From Thioclava sp. ES.031 (GTDB taxonomy: Bacteria; Pseudomonadota; Alphaproteobacteria; Rhodobacterales; Rhodobacteraceae), in assembly GCF_002563775.1 (NCBI RefSeq), contig NZ_PDJO01000001.1:124001-188000 (forward strand): DNA of 64,000 nucleotides. The letters are read 5' to 3'. Both the position numbers and the translations under genes were made by a program. The first letter of the stretch is position 1; every line of letters starts with the position of its first letter. Shown here one piece after another: positions 55,741-64,000 of the stretch. The notes under the pieces are model-generated. The model made no database searches and was not told the origin of the DNA. It worked only from the letters and a program-made list of their open reading frames with translations.

Positions 55741-56670
55741 TCAATCCTTTTTGGCGGTGCGGCGTGTGCCGGGCAGGACGTATTCGACGATTTCGGTGCG
55801 CTGCAGAAACCGGAAATTGTCGTCGGAAATCATCGTCAGGCGGATCGCGCCGCTGTCGTCGCGCCAGACCGCGAGGCCTTCGAGATTGTCGTGACGCCCG
55901 GCGCCGGTTTCCAGAAGAACCTCGCCGCCCGAGATCGAGTCGCCGTTGATGTCGAAGACCTGAACGCGCGAGCGGAAGCCCAGAAGCCCCCAGAAGTCGC
56001 GCTCCAGCAGGTAGAAGCGGCCATCGGGGCCGAAATCCGCGCCGACCGGCAGCCAGTTATCGGAGCGCGGGATGGCGAAGGGCTGATCCCATTTGCCGTC
56101 GCGATAGCGCCAGACCGGGTAGGGCCTGTCTTTCGCACCCGAGCGTTCGGGCATCGTGTAGAGCGTGCCCTGATCGTCGATCGCCAGCGTCTCGAGCGAG
56201 GAATTGTTCTGCATCTTCGAGAAAGCATCCGGACGCGGCAGCAATTCGGCCGGACCGCCGTCGGTCGGGAAATGCGACACCCGCGCCAGACCCTCGAAGG
56301 AGATATAGACCGAGCCGTCCGGCGCCAGCGCCAGCCCCTCGCTGTCGCCTTGATGCCGGTTCAGCACGCGCCCCTTGGAACTGTGCAGCCAGTTCGGCCC
56401 GTCGGTGATCTCGACGTCGCTGATCCGACCCTGCGCGTCACGATCCAGCTGCCCGCGCCAGATCGTCGTGCGGTCCGACTGGGTGACGAAATCGCGCCCG
56501 TCCGGCCCCAGCTCAAGCCCTGAGAACCCGCCGAAGACGCTCACGCCCGGCATGGTCCAGTGAAAGCTTTGCAGGAATTGCGCGCGGGGATGCGGCCCGG
56601 CGGGCGCGAGCCCTCCGAGAATGGCCAGTCCCGCACCTGCAATCAGCGCGAGGTAAGAACGGCGCGGCAT
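55741..56670 (-). CDS. Esterase-like activity of phytase family protein
   Basis: This 309-aa exported protein begins [25 protein letters not shown] resembles a twin-arginine signal. The rest is a beta-propeller-like protein ([21 protein letters not shown] in part, [25 protein letters not shown] in part) of the phytase-like esterase family. It is the last gene of MFS-mepA-phytase-like, starting 28 bases inside mepA. The true substrate is unknown. Confidence 0.8.
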   Translation of the reverse strand: MPRRSYLALIAGAGLAILGGLAPAGPHPRAQFLQSFHWTMPGVSVFGGFSGLELGPDGRDFVTQSDRTTIWRGQLDRDAQGRISDVEITDGPNWLHSSKGRVLNRHQGDSEGLALAPDGSVYISFEGLARVSHFPTDGGPAELLPRPDAFSKMQNNSSLETLAIDDQGTLYTMPERSGAKDRPYPVWRYRDGKWDQPFAIPRSDNWLPVGADFGPDGRFYLLERDFWGLLGFRSRVQVFDINGDSISGGEVLLETGAGRHDNLEGLAVWRDDSGAIRLTMISDDNFRFLQRTEIVEYVLPGTRRTAKKD

Positions 56671-57539
56671 TGGGAGGGGAGGTCCGACATCACATAGGTT
56701 TTCGCGTTTTTCTTCGGCGGCCCTTTCGGCTTGGGCTTGGCCGCGGTCTTCGGCGGGTTGAGATAATCGGTCACCCACCAGTTCAGCGTCTCGTCACAGC
56801 CATCGCCTCCCTTCGACAGCTGCGCCACAGTCGGCTTCTGCGTCTCGCAATAGCGCGCCCCGGGCGGGCATTTCAGGCGGACGTGGAAATGGGTGTTGTG
56901 ACCATACATCGGACGGATCTTCTGTAGCCATGCGCGATCGTTGCGCGGCACCGTGTTGCACATCGCGATTTTCACGGCGGCGGCCACGAAGATGCGGTCG
57001 ACGCGCGGATCGGCGGCGGCGTGGCGCATCAGCGCGAGATGCTGCGGCGTCCAGTTGGAATTGGTGTGGCGCTGGTCGCGGGTGCGCACCGAGATCGAGG
57101 AGATTTTCTCCCGCTGGGCGCGGCTGAGATGCAGGTTCGTCGCGGGCAGCATCCAGATATCGGCGTCGAGCCCGATCTGGTGGCTGGCATGGCCGCCGGT
57201 CATCGGACCGCCGCGCGGCTGGGAAATGTCGCCGATATAGAGACCGTTCCAGCCCGGCAGCGAGGCCGCGTAGCGCGACAGGTCCTGCAGGTAGGTCAGC
57301 ATCGCGGGCTGGCCCCAGTTGCGATTGCGCGACAGCCGCATCGCCTGCCAGGTCGGCCCGGTCTCGGGCATGCGCTGGAGGCCCGCGGCGCAGCCGCGCG
57401 AGTAAAACCCGATGGCCGAAGGCGCCTGCGCCGAAGCGTTCGCCTTGGAGCCGAAAAGTTGGCGGGCGAGCGGTTCGGAAAATCCGGGTGTGGCGAAAAG
57501 GCTGAAAGAAAGAGCGGCGACGAGGAATTTCGCGATCAT
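56643..57539 (-). CDS. mepA: Penicillin-insensitive murein endopeptidase MepA
   Basis: MepA cleaves D-Ala-meso-DAP cross-links in peptidoglycan. The 298-aa exported LAS-type metallopeptidase has a signal peptide (1 to about 21), the zinc motif [15 protein letters not shown] (about 115-129) and the second metal His in HFHVRLKCP near 218. A Lys/Pro-rich segment and a Cys-containing tail follow. It overlaps the upstream MFS gene by ATGA and the downstream gene by 28 bases. Confidence 0.92.
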   Translation of the reverse strand: MIAKFLVAALSFSLFATPGFSEPLARQLFGSKANASAQAPSAIGFYSRGCAAGLQRMPETGPTWQAMRLSRNRNWGQPAMLTYLQDLSRYAASLPGWNGLYIGDISQPRGGPMTGGHASHQIGLDADIWMLPATNLHLSRAQREKISSISVRTRDQRHTNSNWTPQHLALMRHAAADPRVDRIFVAAAVKIAMCNTVPRNDRAWLQKIRPMYGHNTHFHVRLKCPPGARYCETQKPTVAQLSKGGDGCDETLNWWVTDYLNPPKTAAKPKPKGPPKKNAKTYVMSDLPSQCRAVLTSR

Positions 57540-58891
57540 GATGAGGGGGGTCCTTCGGGCGCAGGGTCTCCGTGACTTCTCACGAATCCTAGCAGGACCA
57601 GGCCCAAAAGCAAAAGAACGATGATCGGCGTGATGCCCGTCGACTGATTTCCGCTTATCTGCGTCGTGATCCCGATCGCGAGCGGGGCGATGAAGGCCGT
57701 GGCCTTGCCCGAAAGCGCGTAGAGGCCAAAATGCTCGGTGATCTTTTCGGGGTCGGCCTGACGCACCATCATCGTGCGCGAGGCCGATTGCAGCGCGCCG
57801 CCGCAGGCCCCGATCATCCCGCCCAGCACCATGAAAGCGATGTCGGGCAGTTTGCTGTCGGGGGTGACGGCCATGCCGAAGACGCTTTCGCGCGAGATCA
57901 TCACGATGCCGATCACCACAAGCGTCAGCACGACCAGCGAGGTGATGATCACCGTGCGCGGCCCCCAGCGGTCATCGGCCTTGCCGCCGAGCCATGCGAA
58001 GGTCGCCCCGGTGATCGTGCCGAGGATGCCGAACAGACCGATCAGCGTGATCGACCAGTTCAACACGCCCGCCGCATAGAGCCCGCCGAAAGTGTAGATG
58101 CCGTTGAGCGCGTCGCGGTAGAACATCGAGCTGAGCAGGAACGAGGTCAGCGAGCGCCGGCGCGGCAGCGCCTTCAGCGTCGCGCGCAGTTCGGGCCAAG
58201 CGCCGCGCAGCGCCGTGCCGATGGGCAGCGCGTCGGGTTTGCGCGGCTCGCGCACCCAGAGGAAGAAGGGGATCATGAAGACCGCATACCAGATCGCGGT
58301 GAGCGGCCCGACCGCGCGGGTATCCTCGCGCGTGGCGACGTCGAGGCCGAAGAGCGGGTCGATCCCCAGCATCGTCTTGCCGGTCGTCGGGCTCGCCTGC
58401 AGCAGCAGAAGCATGATGAACAGCGTGATCATCCCGCCGATATAGCCGAATGCCCAGCCAGAGCCGGAGATGCGCCCGATCTCTTCGCGAGGACCGAGGT
58501 CAGGCAGGATCGCATTGGTGAAGGTGGTCGCGAATTCCATGCCGATCATGCCGATGGCGAAGCTGATCATGATCGCCATCAGCTTGAAATCGCCCGGCAC
58601 CGCATACCACAGGCCCCAGGCGCCCAGCACATACATCACCGAGAAGACCCAGATGAACGGCATTCGCCGTCCCGAGCGGTCCGCGACCGCGCCGAGGAAG
58701 GGCGAGCCGAGCGCGATCAGGATCCCGGCGATGCCGACGCCGTAGCCCCAGACGGTCTGCGCCGCCGTGCCCGAGCCCATCAGGTCTTTCACGAAGGGGG
58801 CGAAGATGAAGGTGACCAGCAGCGTGTTATAGGGTTGGCTCGCCCAGTCGAAGAACCACCAGCCCCAGATGCGTTTCTTCGCCGTGATCAT
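57536..58891 (-). CDS. MFS transporter, UMF1/Atg22-like
   Basis: This 451-aa protein has about twelve membrane helices and the MFS loop GAVADRSGRRMPFIW near residue 66. The N terminus (WGWWFFDWASQPYNTLLVTF) matches the UMF1 family (related to yeast vacuolar Atg22). The substrate is unknown; with mepA and the phytase-like gene downstream, export or import linked to envelope turnover is possible but inferred. ATGA overlap with mepA. Confidence 0.88.
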   Translation of the reverse strand: MITAKKRIWGWWFFDWASQPYNTLLVTFIFAPFVKDLMGSGTAAQTVWGYGVGIAGILIALGSPFLGAVADRSGRRMPFIWVFSVMYVLGAWGLWYAVPGDFKLMAIMISFAIGMIGMEFATTFTNAILPDLGPREEIGRISGSGWAFGYIGGMITLFIMLLLLQASPTTGKTMLGIDPLFGLDVATREDTRAVGPLTAIWYAVFMIPFFLWVREPRKPDALPIGTALRGAWPELRATLKALPRRRSLTSFLLSSMFYRDALNGIYTFGGLYAAGVLNWSITLIGLFGILGTITGATFAWLGGKADDRWGPRTVIITSLVVLTLVVIGIVMISRESVFGMAVTPDSKLPDIAFMVLGGMIGACGGALQSASRTMMVRQADPEKITEHFGLYALSGKATAFIAPLAIGITTQISGNQSTGITPIIVLLLLGLVLLGFVRSHGDPAPEGPPSS

Positions 58892-58994
58892 GTCGCCCTC
58901 TCCCCGCCGCGCTAGTAATTGCGGCGATCAAGCCCGAAAAGCGACGGTCTGGCAAGGGTTTCGACGGTTTAGACATGCCGCGCTGGCGGCAGTG

Positions 58995-59528
58995 TTACAT
59001 CTGCGGCGGCCACGGGCGCATGTGGTCAGCCTCGGCCCACGCGGTCACAAATTCGGGAAGTGGCGGCGAGGTCGCATCCTGCCCCATCTCGGCCAGAACC
59101 TGCGCGGGCGGGATCATGCCTTTCTTGGAGGTCACGGCGCCGCGGATCAGCACATGCGATGTGCAGTCTCCGTCCTTCGTGAACATCGCATGTTCGAGCC
59201 AGATCCAGCGATCGTCCCAGCCGAGGCAACGCGAGCGCATCTCGATTTTCTGGAACGCCTGCACCCGGCGGCGATAGCGCGTGGTGTTCCCGGCGACCAC
59301 GATGCCCCATTTGTTGCGCTTGAGCGCATCCCAGAGCCCGGTGCGGATCGCGAGCGGAATCCGCCCCAGATCAAAGAGCGTCAGCGTGCGCCCGTTGTTG
59401 AGCTCCATCCACAGGTCGATGTCCCACGGCCAGCAGATATGCTGGCTGACATGGGTGCCCGTGATCGGCAACGCCGGGGCGTTGCGGAACTTCACGATCT
59501 CTTTGGCCATGCGGATAACGGGATACAT
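58995..59528 (-). CDS. Acyl-CoA thioesterase-like hotdog protein
   Basis: This protein of 177 aa has MYPVIRMAKEIVKFRNAP, then GTHVSQHICWPWDIDLWMELNNGR (in part), and RYRRRVQAFQKIEMRS, like the 4HBT-like thioesterase family found beside tRNA/YggT genes in Rhodobacterales. The start at 59528 agrees with homologues. It is divergent from yggT. The substrate is unknown. Confidence 0.82.
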   Translation of the reverse strand: MYPVIRMAKEIVKFRNAPALPITGTHVSQHICWPWDIDLWMELNNGRTLTLFDLGRIPLAIRTGLWDALKRNKWGIVVAGNTTRYRRRVQAFQKIEMRSRCLGWDDRWIWLEHAMFTKDGDCTSHVLIRGAVTSKKGMIPPAQVLAEMGQDATSPPLPEFVTAWAEADHMRPWPPQM

Positions 59529-59655
59529 GCGCCCAGAGGTGCTGCGCCGCAGCGGGGCGGTCAAGAGAGACGTTACGGAAAATGCGCGCCAGCCTGCGGT
59601 TGCAATGGGGCTGCGCCTCGCTTACCTGTCTTTGCGATCCAAAGCGGAGGTTTCG

Positions 59656-59955
59656 ATGGTCACGCTCTTTCAGGCCCTGGTGCTGATCCTGAACGTCATC
59701 TGGTTCGTCATGATCGCCCATATCATCATGAGCTGGCTGATCAATTTTCAGGTGCTGAACCTGCGCCAACCCTTGGTGGCGCAAATCTGGTTCGGTCTGA
59801 ATAACCTGCTGGAGCCGATCTACGGGCGCATCCGGCGCTTCCTGCCCGACACGGGCGGGCTCGATCTGGCGCCGCTGGTGGCCTTCATCATCCTGATCAT
59901 CATCCGTCAGGCGCTGTTCAACAACGCGGCCTTCTTCTACGGCAACAGCTTCTGA
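59656..59955 (+). CDS. YggT family membrane protein
   Basis: This 99-aa protein has two long hydrophobic helices (about 4-30 and 70-95) and the family's INFQVLNLRQPLV, LLEPIYGRIRRFLPDTGGLDLAPLV (in parts). YggT proteins are implicated in membrane or division functions in several bacteria. GGAGG is five bases before the ATG. Its TGA overlaps the recQ ATG by 1 base. Confidence 0.92.
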   Translation: MVTLFQALVLILNVIWFVMIAHIIMSWLINFQVLNLRQPLVAQIWFGLNNLLEPIYGRIRRFLPDTGGLDLAPLVAFIILIIIRQALFNNAAFFYGNSF

Positions 59956-62018
59956 TGCCAGCGGCTGCGGCAGCCGAAGCCCCCGCAGAGCTACTGGCGC
60001 GGGTCTGGGGGTTCGACGCCTTCCGGCCCGGTCAGGAAGAGATCGTGCGAGCGGTGATCGAGGGCCGGAACGTGCTCGCGATCATGCCGACGGGTGGCGG
60101 TAAATCGCTGTGTTATCAATTGCCTGCGCTGGCGCGCGAGGGCGTGACGGTGGTGATCTCGCCGCTGATCGCGCTGATGCGCGATCAGGTCCGCGCGCTA
60201 CGGCAGGCGGGCGTCGAGGCGGGCGCGCTGACCTCGGGCAATACCGAGGAGGAGACCGAGGAGGTCTTCACCGCGATCGATGAGGGGCGGCTGAAGCTTC
60301 TCTACATGGCGCCCGAACGTCTGGCCTCGGGCGGGGCGCAGCATCTGCTCAAACGCGCGGGCGTCAGCCTGATCGCGGTGGACGAGGCGCATTGCGTCAG
60401 CCAATGGGGCCATGATTTCCGGCCCGATTACCTGCGCATCGGCGAGCTGCGCCGCAGCCTCGGCGTGCCGCTCGCGGCTTTCACCGCGACTGCGGATGAG
60501 GAAACCCGGACCGAAATCGTCACGCGCCTGTTCGACGGGCAGGCGCCGGAAAGCTTCCTGCGTGGCTTCGACCGTCCGAATATTCATCTGGCGTTTTCGC
60601 CCAAGGATCAGCCGCGCCAACAGATTCTGCGCTTCGCCGCCGCGCGTAAAGGGCAGTCGGGCATCGTCTATTGCGGCACGCGGGCGAAAACCGAGAGTTT
60701 GGCCAAAGCGCTGTCCGAGGCCGGGCATCTGGCCTGTCACTATCACGGCGGGATGGAGGCCGATGACCGCCGCGCCGTGGAGACCCGCTTTCAGCGCGAA
60801 GACGGGCTGATCGTGGTGGCGACGGTCGCCTTCGGGATGGGCGTCGACAAGCCCGATATCCGCTGGGTCGCCCATGCCGATCTGCCCAAAAGCATCGAGG
60901 CTTACTATCAGGAGATCGGTCGCGCGGGACGCGATGGCGCCGCCGCCGAGACGCTGACGCTTTACGGACCCGACGACATCAAGCTGCGCCGGTCCCAGAT
61001 CGACGAGGGGCTGGCCCCGCCCGAGCGCAAGGAGGCCGATCACGGACGTCTGAACGCGCTGCTGGGTCTGGCCGAGGCAACCGAATGCCGCCGGGTGAAG
61101 CTGCTGCGCTATTTCGGCGAAGAGGCCGCGCCCTGCGGGCATTGCGACCTGTGCGATACGCCGCCCGAGCTGTTCGACGGGACAGAGGCCGTGCGCAAGG
61201 CTCTGTCCGCCGCGCTGCGCTCGGAAGAGCGGTTCGGCGCGGGGCATCTGATCGAGATCCTGCTGGGCTCGCAGACCGACAAGATCAAGCAATGGGGCCA
61301 TGACAAGCTGCCGACCTACGGGGTCGGGCGCGATCTGAGCCGCCCGCAATGGCAGGCGGTGTTCCGGCAGATGATGGGGCATGACCTGATCCGGCCCGAC
61401 GCGTCGCGGCACGGCGCGCTGGTGATGACCCAGACCGCGCATCCGATCCTGCGCGGCGAGCAGTCGATCACCCTGCGTCGCGATCTGGTGGCGAAGGCGA
61501 AGACCAAGCATGTGGTCAAGACGCTGGTGAGCGACGACGACGCGCCGCTTCTCTCGGCGCTGAAGGCGAAGCGGCGTGCGCTGGCCGAGGCGCAGGGCGT
61601 GCCCGCCTATGTCGTCTTCACCGACCGCACCCTGATCGAGATGGCCGAGAAACGTCCCGGAACGCTCGACGAGATGGCCGGGATCAGCGGTGTCGGTGCG
61701 AAGAAGCTGGAAAGCTACGGCACGGAGTTTCTGGAGGTGATCGCGGGCGCGGTGGAAGAGATGCACCCGCTGCGCCGCAAGCTGGCAGGCTCGACCGAGG
61801 GGGAGATCTACGACCGTCTGGCCGATGCGCAACGAAATCTCGAACGCGGCGCGGATGGCTATGATCGCCCGCTCTCCTGTTCGGCCTCGACGATCCGCAA
61901 GATCGCCGAGACGAAGCCACGCTCGCGCGATGACCTCGCCCGGATTTCGAACCTGCCCGAGGCGAAGCTCGACCGCTTTGCCGAGGCGTTCCTCGCGGTG
62001 CTGGCCGACTACCGCTAA
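59955..62018 (+). CDS. recQ: ATP-dependent DNA helicase RecQ
   Basis: RecQ is a 3'-5' helicase in recombination and fork repair. The 687-aa protein has Walker [16 protein letters not shown] (43-57), DEAH at 143-146 ([18 protein letters not shown] in part), GRAGRDGA, the zinc-binding Cys set in residues ~375-400 ([13 protein letters not shown], then PCGHCDLC) and two C-terminal HRDC-like regions (~530-610 and ~620-687). It overlaps yggT at the start and shares its stop region with the sensor kinase. Confidence 0.96.
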   Translation: MPAAAAAEAPAELLARVWGFDAFRPGQEEIVRAVIEGRNVLAIMPTGGGKSLCYQLPALAREGVTVVISPLIALMRDQVRALRQAGVEAGALTSGNTEEETEEVFTAIDEGRLKLLYMAPERLASGGAQHLLKRAGVSLIAVDEAHCVSQWGHDFRPDYLRIGELRRSLGVPLAAFTATADEETRTEIVTRLFDGQAPESFLRGFDRPNIHLAFSPKDQPRQQILRFAAARKGQSGIVYCGTRAKTESLAKALSEAGHLACHYHGGMEADDRRAVETRFQREDGLIVVATVAFGMGVDKPDIRWVAHADLPKSIEAYYQEIGRAGRDGAAAETLTLYGPDDIKLRRSQIDEGLAPPERKEADHGRLNALLGLAEATECRRVKLLRYFGEEAAPCGHCDLCDTPPELFDGTEAVRKALSAALRSEERFGAGHLIEILLGSQTDKIKQWGHDKLPTYGVGRDLSRPQWQAVFRQMMGHDLIRPDASRHGALVMTQTAHPILRGEQSITLRRDLVAKAKTKHVVKTLVSDDDAPLLSALKAKRRALAEAQGVPAYVVFTDRTLIEMAEKRPGTLDEMAGISGVGAKKLESYGTEFLEVIAGAVEEMHPLRRKLAGSTEGEIYDRLADAQRNLERGADGYDRPLSCSASTIRKIAETKPRSRDDLARISNLPEAKLDRFAEAFLAVLADYR

Positions 62019-64000
62019 GCGGGCTGGTCGATCGCGGGTGGGCGCGCATCTGCGGGGCGGTCCGACAGGATGCGTTCGGTAATCTCACGCTTTTTCAGAG
62101 GCTTGGTCAGGTAGTGGTCGATCCCGGCGGCGAGGATGCCCTCGCTGTCGCCCTCCATCGCATGGGCGGTGAGCGCGCAGATCGGCACATGCGCGGAGCC
62201 TTCCGCGGCCCGGATTTCGCGCGCTGCCTCGCGCCCGTCCATGCCGGGCATCGAGATGTCCATGAAGATCAGATCGGGCTGGAAACTACGCCACAGCGCG
62301 ACCGCCTCGTGGCCGTTATTGGCGAAGCGCAGATCGATATCGAGATCCTTCACCATCTTGGAAAAGACCAGCTGATTGGTGCGGTTATCCTCGGCGGCGA
62401 GGACGCGCATCGCGCGCCGCTCGGTCAGGTCTGGTGGCGGGCCGGGCGGCGGCGGATCAGGCGTGGCATCGGCCGCCCGCGACAGGTCCTGCAATGCGCG
62501 GAACAATTCCGAGCGCAGCACCGGTTTTTGCAGACAGCCGGTGATACCGTCGCCCATCGCGGCCTTCGCCGCCTCCGGGTCGGAACTGAGAAGCAGGATC
62601 GGCACGTCACCGCCATCCGCCCGCAGCCTCTGCGCGAGCGCCACCCCGTCGAGTGCGGGCATTTGGTGATCGGTCAGGATCACGTCGAAGGCGCTGCCAT
62701 CCTCGATCACCTGCAACGCCTCCTCGCCGGAGCGGCAAAGCGTCACCTCCAGCCCGTAGGTCTGCAATTGCCGTTCCAGAATGACGCGATTGACCAGAAG
62801 ATCGTCGACCACCAGCGCCGCGCGCAGCGTGATTGGCGGGGAGGGGGCGTCGATCGGTTCGACTGGTTCGGCGCGGGGCAGCACCAGTTTGAGGCCGAAA
62901 CACGAGCCTTCGCCGGGCGCGCTGTCCACCCAGACCTCGCCGCCCATCAGCTCCACCAGTTGGCGGGTGATCGCGAGGCCAAGCCCGGTGCCTTCGAATT
63001 TGCGATTACTCTCGGCCTCGACCTGATTGAACTCGCCGAAGACGTGATCGAGCAGTTCGGGCGCGATGCCGATGCCGGTGTCTTCGACCGTGATATGCAG
63101 CTCGTAATGACCGGCCTCGCGTTCGACCCCCACGACGCGGGCAAGGACGTGACCGGCATCGGTGAACTTCACCGCATTGCCCAGAAGGTTGGTCAGAATC
63201 TGCCGCATCCGCCCGGGATCGGCCTCGAACCGGGTGGGCAGAAACAGGTCGTAATCCACCAGCAGCTTCACCTCGCGGTCCTTGGCGGAGGGCTGCAACA
63301 GCACCATGACCTCGTGCAGGCAGCGTTCGAGATCGAAGGGTTCGGGGTAAAGCCGCATCCGCTCCGCCTCGATCTTCGAGTAATCCAGCACGTCGTTGAT
63401 GATGGTCAGAAGCGCCTCGCCCGAAGACCGGATGGTCTCGGCGAACAGGCGCTGTTCCTCGGTCAGATCGGTCTCGGCCAGCAGGTCGGCCATGCCCACG
63501 ACGCCGTTCATCGGGGTGCGGATCTCGTGGCTCATATTGGCGAGGAAGGCGGATTTCGCGCGGTTCGCCGCCTCCGCCCGGTCGCGGGCCTCTCGCAGTT
63601 CGACCTCGCGCGCGACGGCGCTGGTGATATCCTGCGCGAAGGTGACCAGATCGCCCTGCGCGCCCCATGTGTCGTTGAGCCGGAACCAGCGGCCATCCTG
63701 CGTGCGTAGCTCCATTGGGGGGATTTCGGTGCGGCGGATGCGTTCGCACATCTTGAAATGCCAATCGAGCGGATCGCGCCCCTGCAGGTCGAAGAAGCCG
63801 CTTTCTGCCGCGATGCGCGTCACCTCGTCATAGGAAACGCCGAGGCCGATCGCGATTTCCCCTTCGAAAAAGCCCAGAAACAGTTGGTTGGCGGCGACGA
63901 GGCGCAGGTCGCTGTCGAAGACCGCGAAGCCGTCCGAGATCGAATTGACCGCATGCCAGAGCCGCGCCTGCGCGATCTGGGCGAGCGAATTGGCCCGTTC
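62015..64000 (-). CDS. Hybrid histidine kinase with two receiver domains (5' end beyond window)
   Basis: Only the last 661 residues are visible; the N terminus is outside. In order: a PAS domain ([20 protein letters not shown], with a second PAS/PAC-like segment before residue ~110), HisKA with phosphoaccepting His in [11 protein letters not shown], HATPase ([20 protein letters not shown]), a receiver with LTDHQMP, and a second receiver with [11 protein letters not shown]. Both receivers keep Asp and Lys. No HPt domain follows, so transfer must be to another protein. It is convergent with recQ, with stops overlapping. Confidence 0.93.
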   Translation of the reverse strand, partial: ERANSLAQIAQARLWHAVNSISDGFAVFDSDLRLVAANQLFLGFFEGEIAIGLGVSYDEVTRIAAESGFFDLQGRDPLDWHFKMCERIRRTEIPPMELRTQDGRWFRLNDTWGAQGDLVTFAQDITSAVAREVELREARDRAEAANRAKSAFLANMSHEIRTPMNGVVGMADLLAETDLTEEQRLFAETIRSSGEALLTIINDVLDYSKIEAERMRLYPEPFDLERCLHEVMVLLQPSAKDREVKLLVDYDLFLPTRFEADPGRMRQILTNLLGNAVKFTDAGHVLARVVGVEREAGHYELHITVEDTGIGIAPELLDHVFGEFNQVEAESNRKFEGTGLGLAITRQLVELMGGEVWVDSAPGEGSCFGLKLVLPRAEPVEPIDAPSPPITLRAALVVDDLLVNRVILERQLQTYGLEVTLCRSGEEALQVIEDGSAFDVILTDHQMPALDGVALAQRLRADGGDVPILLLSSDPEAAKAAMGDGITGCLQKPVLRSELFRALQDLSRAADATPDPPPPGPPPDLTERRAMRVLAAEDNRTNQLVFSKMVKDLDIDLRFANNGHEAVALWRSFQPDLIFMDISMPGMDGREAAREIRAAEGSAHVPICALTAHAMEGDSEGILAAGIDHYLTKPLKKREITERILSDRPADARPPAIDQPA

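Overview
The window is high-GC, gene-dense chromosomal DNA of an alphaproteobacterium, most likely a member of the Rhodobacteraceae/Paracoccaceae (Rhodobacter, Paracoccus or Thioclava-like; the genus is a guess). The evidence is the gene neighbourhoods (dnaK-dnaJ, mutY-DUF721-dsbA, waaA-lpxK with a DUF4170 gene, accD-folC), the CtrA-type flagellar gene set with a MotE-like protein, an Irr-type iron box in front of mbfA, and an alphaproteobacterial sigma-32 promoter in front of dnaK. I saw no insertion sequence, prophage, integrase or CRISPR array.

Layout. 1-3.2 kb: chaperones dnaJ (cut by the window edge) and dnaK. 3.2-17.5 kb: housekeeping and envelope genes: an AlkB-type DNA repair dioxygenase, an alkane hydroxylase, mutY, a DciA-like gene, a DsbA-like gene, lpxK and a divergent waaA-like gene, a TIM-barrel isomerase-like gene, zapE, an LLM flavoprotein, folC, accD, a CPBP protease and a TSUP transporter. 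17.5-36.8 kb: a flagellar cluster in four transcription blocks: fliI (minus); flgB-flgC-fliE-fliQ-flgF-flgG-flgA-flgH-fliL-like (plus); fliL-coiled coil-motE-motA-TPR protein-slt-flhA-fliR-flhB-fliJ-like (minus); fliF-fliH-fliN-fliP (plus). It supplies the MS ring, rod, L ring, most of the export gate and one stator gene. motB, fliG, fliM, the hook and the filament genes are not here. 36.8-43.8 kb: tRNA-Lys, dapF-mtaB, arfB, an aminotransferase/kinase/Nudix operon and a phosphate transporter. 43.8-46.9 kb: NAD salvage (pncB, pncA), trhO and a small secreted protein behind an elaborate operator array. 47-51 kb: mbfA, an AEC transporter, fghA, a YaiI protein and a HAD phosphatase. 51-54.2 kb: dxs-ispA-xseB. 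54.2-64 kb: a small cytochrome c, a structured intergenic element, a VUT (queuosine precursor) transporter, an MFS/mepA/phytase-like operon, a thioesterase, yggT-recQ and a hybrid histidine kinase cut by the right edge.

The points I would look at first are: the minus-strand element at about 54.75-54.98 kb, with a 14-base extended Shine-Dalgarno sequence, an 18-codon ORF, stacked hairpins and a terminator; three GAAC-N6-GTTC palindromes surrounding the promoter of a 54-aa secreted protein; a large periplasmic helical-repeat protein translationally coupled to motA; and a WaaA-family protein that lacks the family's usual catalytic signature.
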